Shown in pieces: positions 36,649 through 48,827 of a stretch of DNA of 64,000 nt. The notes below the pieces were generated by a model, which was not told the origin of the DNA, did not search any database, and saw nothing but the letters and a program-made list of their open reading frames with translations. Each line of letters opens with the position of its first letter. Position 1 is the stretch's first letter. This stretch comes from Rhynchonema sp. JSB1_4. Its lineage: Eukaryota; Nematoda; Chromadorea; Monhysterida; Xyalidae. The position numbers and the translations under genes are program-made. Location of the stretch: positions 1-64,000 of the forward strand of contig JASAMV010008659.1 of assembly GCA_030248065.1 (NCBI GenBank), written 5' to 3'.

Positions 36649-39600
36649 TCATCTCGTTTTGCTCATATTTTTACTCCATCTTTTCACAGCCTGTGACCGA
36701 GCGTTTGTCGTGGGGCTGGACGGGCAGCAGACGTTGTAGCCAAGTTGGGTGTTGAATTCACATCTGAGATTGCGACCAGATATAAGAAACTAGACGTTTT
36801 GAAAATGAAACATCTGCAAACGCTCTGCTATGACTGGGGTGATTTTCCCGGACGGTTTAACTAAACAGTAAGCTCGTTGCGTCGTTAATTTATGCATGGT
36901 GAAAAGTTGAATTTTTTAGTGACAGCTTTAGCTGCAAAAGTTAGATTCTTAATCAGTGACAACGAATGATAACCTACCGATAAGTGGGTGGGCACTGATT
37001 TCCAGCACTTGGCTGACATTGCAGTGGTTGGGGCGGCTGGGCGTATGGGTAGATGAATGGTGAACCGAACGCGCAACCCCCGGTGCCTGAAATTGCGGCG
37101 AAGGAATCGACAATGCGTGTCTGTGTGCAACTCTGGAGTCGGTTTTCGTTATTTGACACGAAACAACAACAAACAAACTGTGCGGAGTTTGAACTGTGTT
37201 ATCACAGCCACTCTTGTATCGATTGTATGTCATCATGCCCATTTGTGTTTTGCAGCCTCGGTCACCCCACGAAATCGCAATTTTTAGCCCGTCATTTCTA
37301 CCCTTTCCCATTCCACGTGCACCCTTACCGGGATTTGGATTCGATCCCTGCCTGCAACAATAGTACCCCCTGGCTGTCTGCGAGTACACACAACTGGACT
37401 GAGTCGCCGTGCACGCAAATGTTTGTCCGTTGCCGCAACTGAGCGGCTGGCCGTTATTGCCGATCACTGCTGTCTGACCCGCAGGGCAAACATCTGAATA
37501 TGGTTGTTCGCGTAATATATGGATAATCGCATGGAACTTCATTTACGTAATATAGTCTACCCACTTACAATAACATGATCTGGCTGGACCGGCCATTTTC
37601 TGTTCTGACACTAGAACATGTACCAGAGGGATGCCATTACGAGGTACTTATAATTACAGACTGGAGACCAGTGTAGTGTTGAAAAATATTCACTATATAT
37701 ACCACGGTCCCCCAATAAAGAATGTCACTATAAAAAGGGTAGACTGTATTTTACTCCTCTTGAGACTATCAGTTAGTCCAGTTGTGGTGATGGAACATCA
37801 TTGTTAAGCAGCTGATGTTTCACACTACAAGGTAGTATGAATTGATTGTTCTGATCTTCCTCTCAAGAAGTATCTCAACTTTAGCGACTGGGCAGCGCAC
37901 GTGTTCACCAGTTGAAACTGTTCTGCTTTATTGTACGTGAAGCGTGTGGTCCAACCCAAATACCCAGCCAGCTTTTCAACTCACCAGTCGCAGGTGGTAT
38001 GGCCTGTCCCTGACAGCAATAGGCCTGTCCATCCGTCCCCAAACCACAGCTGTACCCGCTGGGACACGAGTTGAAGCCACTCAACTGACAACGTTGTGGT
38101 TGACCGTTTTGTGTGAAAATCGCGCGACCGTTCGTGCACTGCACTGTTGGGACTGCAGCAAGAGATTGCTCTTTTTCCAGCAATGTGAAACATCAGCAAG
38201 CCAGATATCGGAAGCTGTACACGGTTTTTCTATTGTGCTATGTATGCACATACCTATAGTATATGGATGGCCGATACTGGATCAAACTTTTGTATGTTCA
38301 TAACGTCAAACCACACTTGTGAGCTCAATATTTTCTCTCCGCGACATCGCGATTGCGAAAATAAAGCAGCATTCAAATCCCAAATAAATCGACCCCACAG
38401 GCTTACAAGGTGGCTGTGTCGGGCCAGGTGTTGGCACCGTATTCTGTTGACATTGACCGTTGATGAAAATGAGTCCTTGCGGACAATTGCATATTTGATT
38501 GAGACACAGTGCACCACTTAGACATTGTTCACTGACGACGCAGGGCGCACCGACGGACACACGGTCAAGGCATTGATTCTGGTAGGCGATCTGGCTCGGT
38601 TGACATTGCGCTGCAAAGATGTGCACTCCAATCGGCTGTTAAGCTTGTACTCTACATTTGGGTCACATAGCACCTTGTGCTTGTGATTATTGGTAATCAC
38701 TGATGATGACTTAGTGTGGACCATTAGCGTTTCAATGAATAGAACGCCGTGAAACATCCGCCAGCCAACTTGACATGTTCTTATCAATACATTAGCAATG
38801 ATGTTTCACATATGGACAAGCAAACAAGCAACGATGACCAACTGCCAGGTGGTGGTCCGCCCTGTCTGCAGCACAACAGGCGTCCGGTGGTGCCGGGGAT
38901 GCACTGCGCACCAACGGGACAGTTGGGAGCGTTCAACATGCACGATTGAGGTTGACCATTCAGATAGGTTGTGGTCCAGCCGTTGGGACACGCTGCAAAT
39001 AGCATATTTGAACTGGTGGAATACGTAGTTTTGTGAAACATCTGCTTTTCTGATAGATTACTGGGAAATCGACAATATAAAATCCATAAAACCTACAGGC
39101 TTGTATGAAGTAAAGGTGTCGGTCACCTTTGTTATTGTAGTCGGTGCATTGTTCTTGGCTAAAACTACCAATTTATCGGTACGTTTTTTTTGAAGTATAC
39201 ATTGCAAGTGCTGGTTGGCGCGTCGTGGAGACAGAACTGTGCTTTGTTTTATGAGAGAACAGAGACGGGCGGCTGCACACAATCGTTTGTGAGCCATGAC
39301 TTTACATTCGGATAGAACAAGAAGGGCATAAACCACCGAACGCGACAAAACCACAAATAAACAATCGCACAACTGAACCAACTTCCCAACGCGGACGGTG
39401 TGGTGCCCTGTGCGCCACAACACTGATACCGATTGTTTCTGGTTGACCACTGGCAAGTGTACCCCTGGGCACAGCCTGCCGTCTGTTGGAACGCATTGCA
39501 CTGGCGCGGCTGCGTGCTGACGGGGTCGATCTCGGCGATTTGACCACTCGGACATCCGGCTAGAATGGGTCGAAGTTACTACTGATCCCGTATAAAACCG

Positions 39601-42600
39601 GTCACGAGTTTTGAATTTAAACTATTTCAAGCCTTAAAAAATTCAAGGTATCTGTGACAGTATTTAGACCAGTTTATAATCGGCAGGCAGGCAATTCACT
39701 GTATTGGAACTGTTCACGCACTGGTCGCATTCAGTTGATATCTTGAGAATAAAAAGTCACATGATGACAATGACTGTGCTGCACTCTAGTTCGAAGTCAT
39801 TACCGTTCAATCAGCCAGCAGCAACAAGTGCAGTTCACCATAAACGTTTTTCCGGAGATAAAACAAAGTGTCATACCCCCAACCATCATAATGACATTAA
39901 CCATTGACTGGTGTCGTGCCTCCACCCTGGCAACAGTATCCGGTGAGCGAATTCTGTGCAGCCACACACGTGTACCCCGACCGGCAGGCACCCGGGAAAT
40001 TGGGCGTGCACGCGAGCGCGTTGCCGGCGATGTCGTGGTCAAACGGCAGATTGTTCGGACAGATCGCTGCAGAAATACTGTTTTTCTCTTTCCTTTCTTC
40101 AAATAATAACAAGAGAAAATCAATATGTGTTACTCACGTTGCACACTGCAGCAGAATCCGGTGTACGATCCCAGTGTGCTAGTCTGACACGAATAACCCT
40201 GTTGGCAGGTATTTGTCAGCAAACCGACGATGCAGCTGATTGGCTGACGACTGAACGGGTCATAGCGGGGCGCACGGCCGGCGGGACAGAATGCTAAAAA
40301 CGGGCGGGTTTTCGAATTTTTGCATGTTGTTCAAGTTTGAAAACGTGTGCTCAAGCTTCCATAAGAGAATGTATAGTGTACCAGTACCATATGCAGTATC
40401 TTTGTAAGACAGACCTGAAATCTGGGACAAACTTATGCCAGATCGGATGTACCGTGGTCATGTAACGGTTTTGCATCAAGGACGTTTCAGGCTTTTTCGA
40501 AAATTTTAGTTGTGACCTTTACGCAAAATTTATTCCAGGCAGCAGATGACAAACAGTTTTCACATTGTTCAAAATAAGAGGCTTGAGGTCTTTTTAATCT
40601 CGAAATAATCCCCACTCCAAAAAATCCTGCGATCCAGGTGAATCCGTTGACGATCGCCCCTAAAGTGTCGATATTTTTATAAATTATTCTACAAAAAACC
40701 AAACTCACATCCATCTAACGACGTGCAGCAGTAGTATTTGCCGGAGAACGTGTTGAGTTTGCACAAGTATGGGGTCGGACATGTGTTTGGATTGTTTGGT
40801 CTGCATGTCCGAGGTTCCATTGAGCGACCGTCCATGTACGCCTTCTCCGAGCCCGAACATACACCTGAAACGCGGCAGTTTGGCGAAGTTGTTTTTTGTT
40901 ATTTTTTTGGTAAAGGCTTTTTTGAGTTTACAGCACATGGTCTCTGAGGTCTTGGAAAGCGAGCCGAAACCACAAGCCAAGGTCGATGTTGTTGTGCTTC
41001 TAAGTGCGGCGCCTAGTCTTTAGGTACAAGCTTCGTCTTGTTCAAACCCTTACGGTTTGCTGGTAGCTACGTTGGCAATATTAAATAATAATGAATTAAT
41101 TGAATTAATAGTATTATATTGAATATTAAAATATACATTTTTTAATTCTTCTGTTCACACCTAATAATCTTTTGTCATACTCTCCCATCCTTAAGTCTGA
41201 TGTGCATGTATTGGGACCCACACAGGAACCACCCCTATCCCCCAGTTTGAAACATTACCTTGACTAGTGCCTCCACAACAAACAGCCCGTTTATTCAGAT
41301 TGTCGTATCTGCATTGATAACCAGTTGGACACCCATTCTGCACGTTGACTGAACAAATCTGCGGTCCATTGGTGTTCGGGTCGATGAACGCAACCTCGCC
41401 AGCGTGACACGCGGCTGAACCACAGAAATTGTTGCATTGCGCCATCGTACCAAAGTTGTTGCCTGAAAATCAAGGAAAGAGCGGGTTTCATCAGCAGACA
41501 AGCGCTAACGTTACATGTAATAGAACCTCTTAAACTGTTCATGCATTGAATCAAATGGTTCGTTAAAAAATTATACAGTCTTTGAAATATCCGCAGCTCA
41601 GACCCGTACCTTGAACCTTTGCGGCCCAAAGCCGTAACCGATTGAGCCATGGGCCCGTATACTAACCAGATGTATCGCAACCCTGATACGTGAAGTCGGC
41701 GCACGTTCGTGTCAGTCGATTGTAGAAGTATCGTTTGGTTGGCGTGCTGCCACAGGTTTGGCCGATATTCGGACTCGATTCACAGATGCGCGCCTTGGTC
41801 GGACAACAACGTGTTTGGAAGGTGCCGCCTTGAAAAATCAGGGGATTTAAAAAAGTTTTTGGCGCGGGTTTCGAACTCGCGACGTTTAAACCCCTGTTTT
41901 CTGAATAAACCACTGAGCTACGCGCACCTTCTGACGTGGCTGCGCATTCGTACCCAGCCGGGCAGGTGACCTGGGCTGAACAGATGCGTGGTGCATTCGA
42001 TGTTGGCTCCATGTACGCCTGACCCCCGTTGGGACACCCGCCCACACCGCAGTACGTCTCGCACATGGTACGGGTGGCGAAATTGTTGGAATTGCCTGGA
42101 ATTTACATAAGTAGGTACTGTTCTGAGTTCTTATGGATTTTCAATTATATTTGGGGCTGCTTCTTTCTAGAACTGCGGTTGTGGAATCGATAGCTGCATG
42201 AATGTAGGCCCAGTGAGGATCATTACAATTATGTACGACACTTTGCAAACAGATTTTATCAACAATGACAATGGTATTGGAAATAAGAGCCATCCTCTGT
42301 ACTCTATGATTAGAAATCACAAATCAGAGTGAAACATCAGGTTGTTTATTCCAACGTGCATTGTGATCATAGCATGCAGTAACACGTTCCTCCCATGAAC
42401 TGTTCCAACCAATAAAATTCAACAGTGATTGGAGAGCGAATGCCGAGAATCCACAATGTGACACCCCACTGCCCTCACCGTCGCATCCATAATACGTCAT
42501 CGTGTTGCATCGTTGTGTGGCCGTGTCAAAAAACCATCTGCTGTGAGCCGGACCGCAGACCCGACCGGAGTCGGATGTCAGCGCACAGGTGTAGGCCTTG

Positions 42601-45600
42601 GCTGGACAGCAACCCCAGAGGAAACCGTCGAATTTGCATTCGTAGTTGATTGGACACACCTGAAATGAGCACGGGAAGCTGGCTTGCTGACTTTTCACAA
42701 CCTTTTACGTTGCGCGGTGCACTTGAATTATGTACCTGATTTGCATTGGTACCGGCCCCCGAGCACCGGTAGTACTTTCCGTAACTGTCCTTGTAAGCCA
42801 AACCCTGAACGCATTTCGGCTCACCGCCCATGCCCACACAAGCGGTCTGACAGTCGAAGAGACTCTTGAAATTGTTGCTGTTGCCACCGCAACCTGAAAG
42901 TTTTTTTGTTTTTAAATTTTTCCAACACTTGTTTTTTCTGTCTCAACTGCGGGACACAGACCTGAATACTGGAACGACACGCACTCGCCCGTTTGTGGAT
43001 TGTGCCAGTAGCGAGTCGTCCATTGGTTGGAACAGTAACCGACCACCATTGCTTGCGAACACAGTGTTTCTGAAAAGAATCAGTCAAAAATTGATGAATC
43101 ATCGATCAATTAATTGCCCTAATTGGGGGCAAAAAACATTTTTAATCCCCACTGCGGGCCAAAAACTGGTTTCAACACGAATCGTAATGCAGCTCTACCA
43201 CAATTGCCTTTCTTTCCTGATTAGGGCCAAAATGGTTTATGACCCCTTTTTGGCTTCGAGTTTCTTCGGCTCCAATCAATGATAAATTACATAATCAATC
43301 AATCACAGTAAATCAATAAATAAATCAACGACTAACGTGCTCGCGGACAGCATATCTGCAAATTCGATGTTGTGCTCGACGAACATTGGTACGAAGTCGG
43401 GCAATCGGTGTCACTCGAACATCGCTGGTTCTGACCGGTCGGCAGTTTCAATGGCTGACCGTTGGTGCACAACTCTGAAACATCACACCACATGCTGCGC
43501 TGAGAATTCGAACCTTCTTAATGCTCGCATTATTGTGCGCACTGCAAACGTGTGAACCACTGAGCTGCGCAAACGCTAGACAAGCTATGAAGGTAACCTT
43601 GCTGGCAGAAATTCTGACAATCCGATTGCGATCCGAAATTATTGAAATTGCCGCCCGCGCCCAGATACGTGAATTGGTCGCATAGTCCAGTGGAGGGATT
43701 GAAGAAATAACGCAGCGCGTTGGACGAGATTGTGTAGCCCTGCAAAATCAGGCAACTTGTGGAAATATATATGTACCTTGAAATCACATGAAAGAGAAAA
43801 TATATTAACCTGGAATCCTGGGTCGAAAGCGGTCGGTGTGGTGACGTACGTACTTCGAGCGCCCAAGAATCCGCAAACGAACTCGGTTTTCCCACAACAA
43901 ATGTAGTTGGAACCGATCCGATCACAATTGTGGTTACTGTCGCAATTATTTGAGGACGCTGAGCAATAGGCCAGACCGCCGGTCGATAGTTGACTCGTGT
44001 ATTGGGCCGCCGAGCGGCCGCACGCTGAAATGAAATGGCACTGATGATGACCTGTGGCACCTTCAGGCTGTGAGAAAACCAAAAGTGACTTTTCAGAATA
44101 CTACATGTACTACCTCACGCATATAACGAAACTATTTTTCAGCTGGCGCGCGTGCACAGAAAGAGGCACTAAACCATACACCTTACGAAACTCACAATCC
44201 TGACAGTAGGAACGACAATGGTCGACGGTGGCAAAGTTGTTGCCGTTTGTGTTGGTGATATCGGCGCCATTTGGATTGAACGTGAACTGCGAACAGGAAC
44301 CGGACACACTGTTGAAGTAGTAACGCTGCGTGACTGCGGCGCCCGTGCCTGCACCGCCGGGACCAAGTGGCGAACTGCAGGTTAATGCTGGAAAAAATAG
44401 TGCTTGATGGCTTCATTTAAAGCTGATATGGTTGTCGTTAACGGAACTGCCTGTGTGATTCGTGCAAACGCAGCTGGCTGGGTGTCTGCCTGCAATGCAA
44501 AGGGACGCGTGCAAACTATAGCGCGACAACAGCAGTTCCGAGAGCGAATAAATGAATACAGGGTCGCCCCATAGCCCATTTGGGTCATTTACGACCACAG
44601 ACATCCTGCTGCATTTGCATCAAACACAGGCAGTTATGTGTTGACAACGTTATGAACCTTATTTCATTCAATTTACGAAAAACACTTTTTGTATCAAACG
44701 GACCTCTACTCGGACAGCAGACGCCACTGGCCGAAAGAGCAGCGTTCGGAATACAGTCGTACATCTCTTGATGTCCGTTGACCTGTGTTGCAATCCGAAA
44801 TTCAATATGATCTTTTCAAAAAAATTAACAGAAAGAGAAACACATTAACATATATACGAACGGGGAATGTGTTTGTGGTTCCAGCCGTGCAGCCCGATGC
44901 CACAGTGCACGCTTGCAAGCCGTTTCCAGTCAGATGCATCAGTGCGTTTAGTGCGGTCGCCGCTGGGTAGTCGGGCAGCGGGCAGTTGGTTCCGCCTGGA
45001 ACGGGGATTGGTTTCCAGTTTTATTTTTGCTCAATTTTTTCCGGAAAAAATAGACTTTTTACACCCACCGATGAGCACACAAACACGTCCGTCCTTGGTG
45101 GGCACATCGTAGTACCCGGTGGCACAAATGCACCGACCGCTGCTGCACGTGGCACCCGGCCAAACCGAGGAACATTGAACATTGTAGAGACAGCCGGAGT
45201 TGCCCGGTTGGATTTCTGGAACGTAAAAATTATAAAACAATGTCACGTGATCTGGTCGCCAGAACGGAACGTCGCGTGTTTCTGTCCGTTGCAGTTTGGC
45301 GACCGCTAAATTTCACTAAAAATGAGCGCATCCAGACCGCGCAAACGCGCGCGATCCGATTTGTCGCGAAAGCAGAAGTAAAATTGCAGCAATTTTTGGT
45401 GATAAGTTGATAACCAGTCTTATGTTCTCTCCAAAGTGTGGACTAATTCAGGGCCCACTTTGACCACTGTGTGCCCTAAAAACTGTTGAAGGATCTGTTG
45501 TAAATGTGAAACATCAGCCAACCAGAATGACTCACTCTGATAGCACACATTGTTGTACTGCACCGAGCTGGACGTACACGCACACACACCGCTGCTGCAG

Positions 45601-45661
45601 AACATTAGGAAATTGACACAATCAGTGTTCTGCACACAATAGTCGCCCAGACGACCACTGC
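36649..45661 (-). CDS. Secreted Kunitz / lustrin-type / EB-module protein (first exon not found)
   Basis: At least 24 exons run from 45661-45536 down to 36763-36649 (stop), about 1240 residues, with consistent phases. Others include 45215-45069, 44995-44862, 44782-44704, 44387-44197, 44024-43810, 43739-43597, 43474-43337, 43069-42962, 42893-42736, 42659-42479, 42095-41928, 41828-41667, 41462-41259, 40864-40709, 40293-40138, 40066-39902, 39559-39383, 38992-38843, 38610-38407, 38152-37985, 37493-37329 and 37086-36978 (each within a base or two). Order: two EB modules, then alternating lustrin-type repeats (C..CP-GY-C..CC) and five Kunitz domains, then a run of lustrin repeats, one more EB module, and lustrin repeats to the end. 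Such nematode proteins are secreted, often to matrix or cuticle. Kunitz P1 positions are G or S (VCGPAHSRW, TCGSTPTKR, YCSNQWTTR), not K or R. Two Kunitz repeats lack the C14-C38 cysteines. A signal-peptide exon must lie above 45661. Confidence 0.9.
41591..41661 (-). other. tRNA-like sequence in an intron (8 nt after the donor)
   Basis: Read on the minus strand, it has an A-box-like TGGCTCAATCGG and a B-box-like AGGTTCAAGG. It begins a few bases after the GTTAGT donor of exon 41828-41667, and a T6 run follows near 41563. The cloverleaf is imperfect. Probably a tRNA-derived element, not a working tRNA gene. Confidence 0.5.
41861..41928 (-). other. tRNA-like sequence occupying most of a 99-bp intron
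   Basis: On the minus strand GGTGCGCGTAGCTCAGTGG gives an acceptor-stem start and A box. GAGTTCGAAACCCGCGCC gives a B box, and its 3' end pairs with the 5' GGTGCGC apart from one mismatch. T6 follows at about 41847-41852, a Pol III-type terminator. The anticodon arm is degenerate. Its second base is the first base of the intron, so the donor GTGCGC is part of the tRNA-like 5' end. Confidence 0.65.
43494..43576 (-). other. tRNA-like sequence in a 122-bp intron
   Basis: On the minus strand GCGCAGCTCAGTGGTTCA is A-box-like and AGGTTCGAATTC is B-box-like. The segment sits about 20 bases after the GTTACC donor of exon 43739-43597. The intron ends in GATGTTTCAG, so the dispersed 9-mer forms the acceptor. 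The arms are imperfect. Confidence 0.6.
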
Positions 45662-46570
45662 CTGAATGTGCAAGAGAAGGTTCAGGTGATTTTGTGATGT
45701 TTCACAAATGGTTGTCACATTCATGGATATAAAAGTGCCGCACGTATAAATATGTACGTACATTATTTATTTTGATTGCGACTCGATTACTCTACCTATA
45801 TCATAGTAGAATACCACGACAATGTCTTTTGTTCAAGTTGATTATGCTCATACAGTATGTATGTGCAGCTCTAATGTCATCCTCAGTTTCTCATACCACC
45901 AGTTTGTCGCTTGAACCGTTCCCCCGATGCAACGGCGATCAGCTGAAGAAGCGTCGCGCAGAAATTTGTAAAGGGCGTCAGCCGGATTCTCATGTTGTTG
46001 AATTTGATTGATTTTGGTGCTGAAAGAAAAACAGTCAGCTGTCACGTATTTCATAATTGTTGGTTATTGTTATCATTATTTATTGTTGTTACAGAAAAAC
46101 ACCGACGACGATATAGATTAAGAAAACAAGCCACTTCAATTGATGGACGGCGGCTTTGCGCTGTTATTCACTGAAAAACCAGATTATACTGCATGTCGAA
46201 AATCACAGGATGCGCTACATTGGGCCCGCACACAAAGCGGTAACAGATCAAAGCTGACTGTTTAAGAGCAAAAGTGAATCTCTTGCTTTCGACACACACA
46301 CACAGGTCCTGTGACATACAGAATGTGTCGACTGTGTAAAGACAGCCGGGCAGGATGCGGTTTTGAAATGATAAAAAAACGCGAAAAGTGATACTTTTGA
46401 CAATGCTTTTTCAAACGTTTGAATTTTGACGGATTAGGATGGATCGGCAGTTTGGGTTGAATGATAAAAAGCCTCATTGCAAAAAGGTTTTCGCAACGAA
46501 TAATGTCAGGTGAATGCCAGCTACTGAAAGGTCCGGGGACATCGTCGCGCGTATTTACAACTAGCTCGGG

Positions 46571-46657
46571 TTTAGGCTCAGGCTTAGGCTTAGGCTTGTG
46601 ATTGGGCTTAGGCTTAGGCTTAGGCCTACGCTTCGGCCTAGGCTTAGGCTTAGGCTT
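46571..46657 (+). repeat. Interstitial TTAGGC (telomere-type) array
   Basis: Eight exact TTAGGC units plus degenerate ones (TCAGGC, TTGGGC-like, CTACGC) in 87 bases. TTAGGC is the telomere unit of nematodes. The degeneracy and intergenic position indicate an old interstitial site, not a chromosome end. The rest of 45705-47520 shows no supported gene. Confidence 0.85.
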
Positions 46658-47527
46658 CCAGCTTTCCCTAACAGCCGGATATGTTGTAATTCACATAACG
46701 CGCGACCATGTGACAAAGAGCGACGATGTCTCACAACCTACTGAAAACAGCGGCACGCATTGGTGATGGTGATATATTGATTCATAGCTCTTGGCTCACG
46801 CACTCGCTCTCTCCCAATCGTTTGGTTCACTGATAATCGATTAAAGGGAGTGTCCAACTATATCTACAATTCATGTTGAAGACTGGTCCTTGGCAGCGGT
46901 TTTTGTTGTAAAGTACACAACCAGGGTACAACGAGGTGGTTTTTAAAGCAAGTTCTGTTACTATCAAACAAACACACATTGCTTAATGCTATAAATCGGC
47001 GAACAAAGCTGGTTAGCGTGCGCCTCGGCTAAGCATGAGTGAAAATCTGAATATTCGGACTTTATGTCAGAACAGGCTCTTGTCTCATCACAGCTCATCT
47101 CAATGTGTTACTCAGAAGTGCCCATCTACATACATTATTGTTGGTAAGGTAAGGCTGAAAAGCGCATCAACACAGTAACAGTACTGAAAAACAGCTTTTT
47201 CATCACAGGCTTGCGTGTCTCGGTATTACATAGACCAATCGGCTTAATCTAAAACGCAAATACCTACGAAATGGCTCGTTGCCCCCCCCCCATCACAACA
47301 ATAACGTCATTGTTGACTGCATCAAACATTTTGGGGTTCGTTGTGGCTCTCGGATCAATTATACAATTGCGATTTTCCTTTATATTATAATTGTCAAAAT
47401 AAAGCTTTATGGAAAAAATCAATCCAATTGCCAGGTCGAAGGTGAAAACAATACAAAAAGCGAAAGTGACCAGTCAAGCATGATACAGGTTAAACAATTG
47501 CTGTGATAATGTGAATTTTTGTGCTTG

Positions 47528-47895
47528 TATAGTCCAGCCAAGTGCTCATGAGACGACTTTTTTAAAGCTTGCTTGGCCATATTCAAAATTGCGCCGGTTA
47601 CACGGGTTTTCGCAAACAAAAGAAAGAGATTGGGCCGAGAGAGATGATGACAAGTTCCAGCTGGCTGACCTCAATTTGTTGCGTGCTTACGCGAACAGCA
47701 ACATCGTTCAACACACAAATGTTTTGGGAGTCAAAAGGGAATTTACGCACCGAGGTGGAGAGCGTGTTTTTAAAAAATACATGCATTTCTCTTTCTTTCA
47801 TTTCCGAAATACGTGGAACCGGAACATTATTGGATCCGTTAAAGTCAACTTCAAAATAAGTCGTCTCATGGTCATGAGTTCGTGGCTGAAGTATA
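47528..47895. mobile_element. TA-flanked MITE, third copy (long form)
   Basis: The left end is TATAGTCCAGCCAAGTGCTC; the right end is a degenerate complement finishing GAAGTATA. The subterminal GAGACGACTT and its complement AAGTCGTCTC are clear. The interior contains GCATTTCTCTTTCTTTCATT. The open frames here (for example 47511-47954) are inside the element and not genes. A half copy, inverted and closely similar, is at 51232-51460. From 47896 to 48827 I see no gene. Confidence 0.7.
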
Positions 47896-48827
47896 CTGTT
47901 ATTTTGTTTATTTGTTTACAATTGAGACCTGGCGTTTTCAAGTGTGAGCAATAGCCCCCAGCTACACTTCACGTATCCAAAAACACAACCTGTTAGCAGT
48001 TGGTTGTGCGCTTTTGTGGGTTGATGACCAGTTTATCTAGGCGTGGGAGATGCGACACAACCCCTTTCAACAATTCAGCACACAGACGTGTTTGTGGGGG
48101 GAACAAAGAGGTCTGTGACGTAACGTGCGGTGGAAGTGCGGATTTCGGAAATTCATTTCTTTTCGCGTGGGAACCAATCCAAGTAGTACATCACCATTTT
48201 TTGCATTCCCTGGTTATTTGGAAAACGTAAGAACATCTATTTTTAACACGCCCAATCACTTGTTACATTTGCTGTCACAAAGTGGGGCTGTCTGCTCATT
48301 CTAATTGCATGACTCTACGTTCGCCAAGTACATTTACCCACTTTTCTTTGCTGGTGGCTCAATGAGAGAGCTTTCGAGTGGTCGATTGTCTACACCTAGT
48401 TCCAGTCGGAATGATAATACCGATAATACCAAAACGCCGAGACGGACTGTACGTATGCGCGTGAAAAATGGCACAAAATAAAGAATTTAGTGAGGGCGGT
48501 ACACTTTGAAACGAAACACTTTGAATAACAGCTGTTTAGCGTAAACGAGTGACCTGCATACTCTATAGAAGCTGCACACGTTTATTTCGTTCAAATAACA
48601 GGCTGACAAACAAGGTCATTTTCATGCATTTTCGAACGAATTTGCCCCCATCAAAGGCACTGAAAGAATGGCAACACACGTCACGAAAGACAAAATGTTT
48701 AAAACAATAGTTAACTTTTGAATATCTAAGCATGTATTCGAAATTCGAATGTTTGCAAGAAAAACGACGTTCAAGTTTTTGAAATAACAAAAACAACAAC
48801 TGCTGCAACCAAAACACGACGCTCAAC

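Noticed and set aside
46571..46657. A chromosome end
   Set aside because: Degenerate, short, and flanked on both sides by ordinary gene-bearing sequence.
47511..47954. 147-codon frame
   Set aside because: Lies almost entirely inside a MITE whose inverted half copy occurs at 51232-51460.
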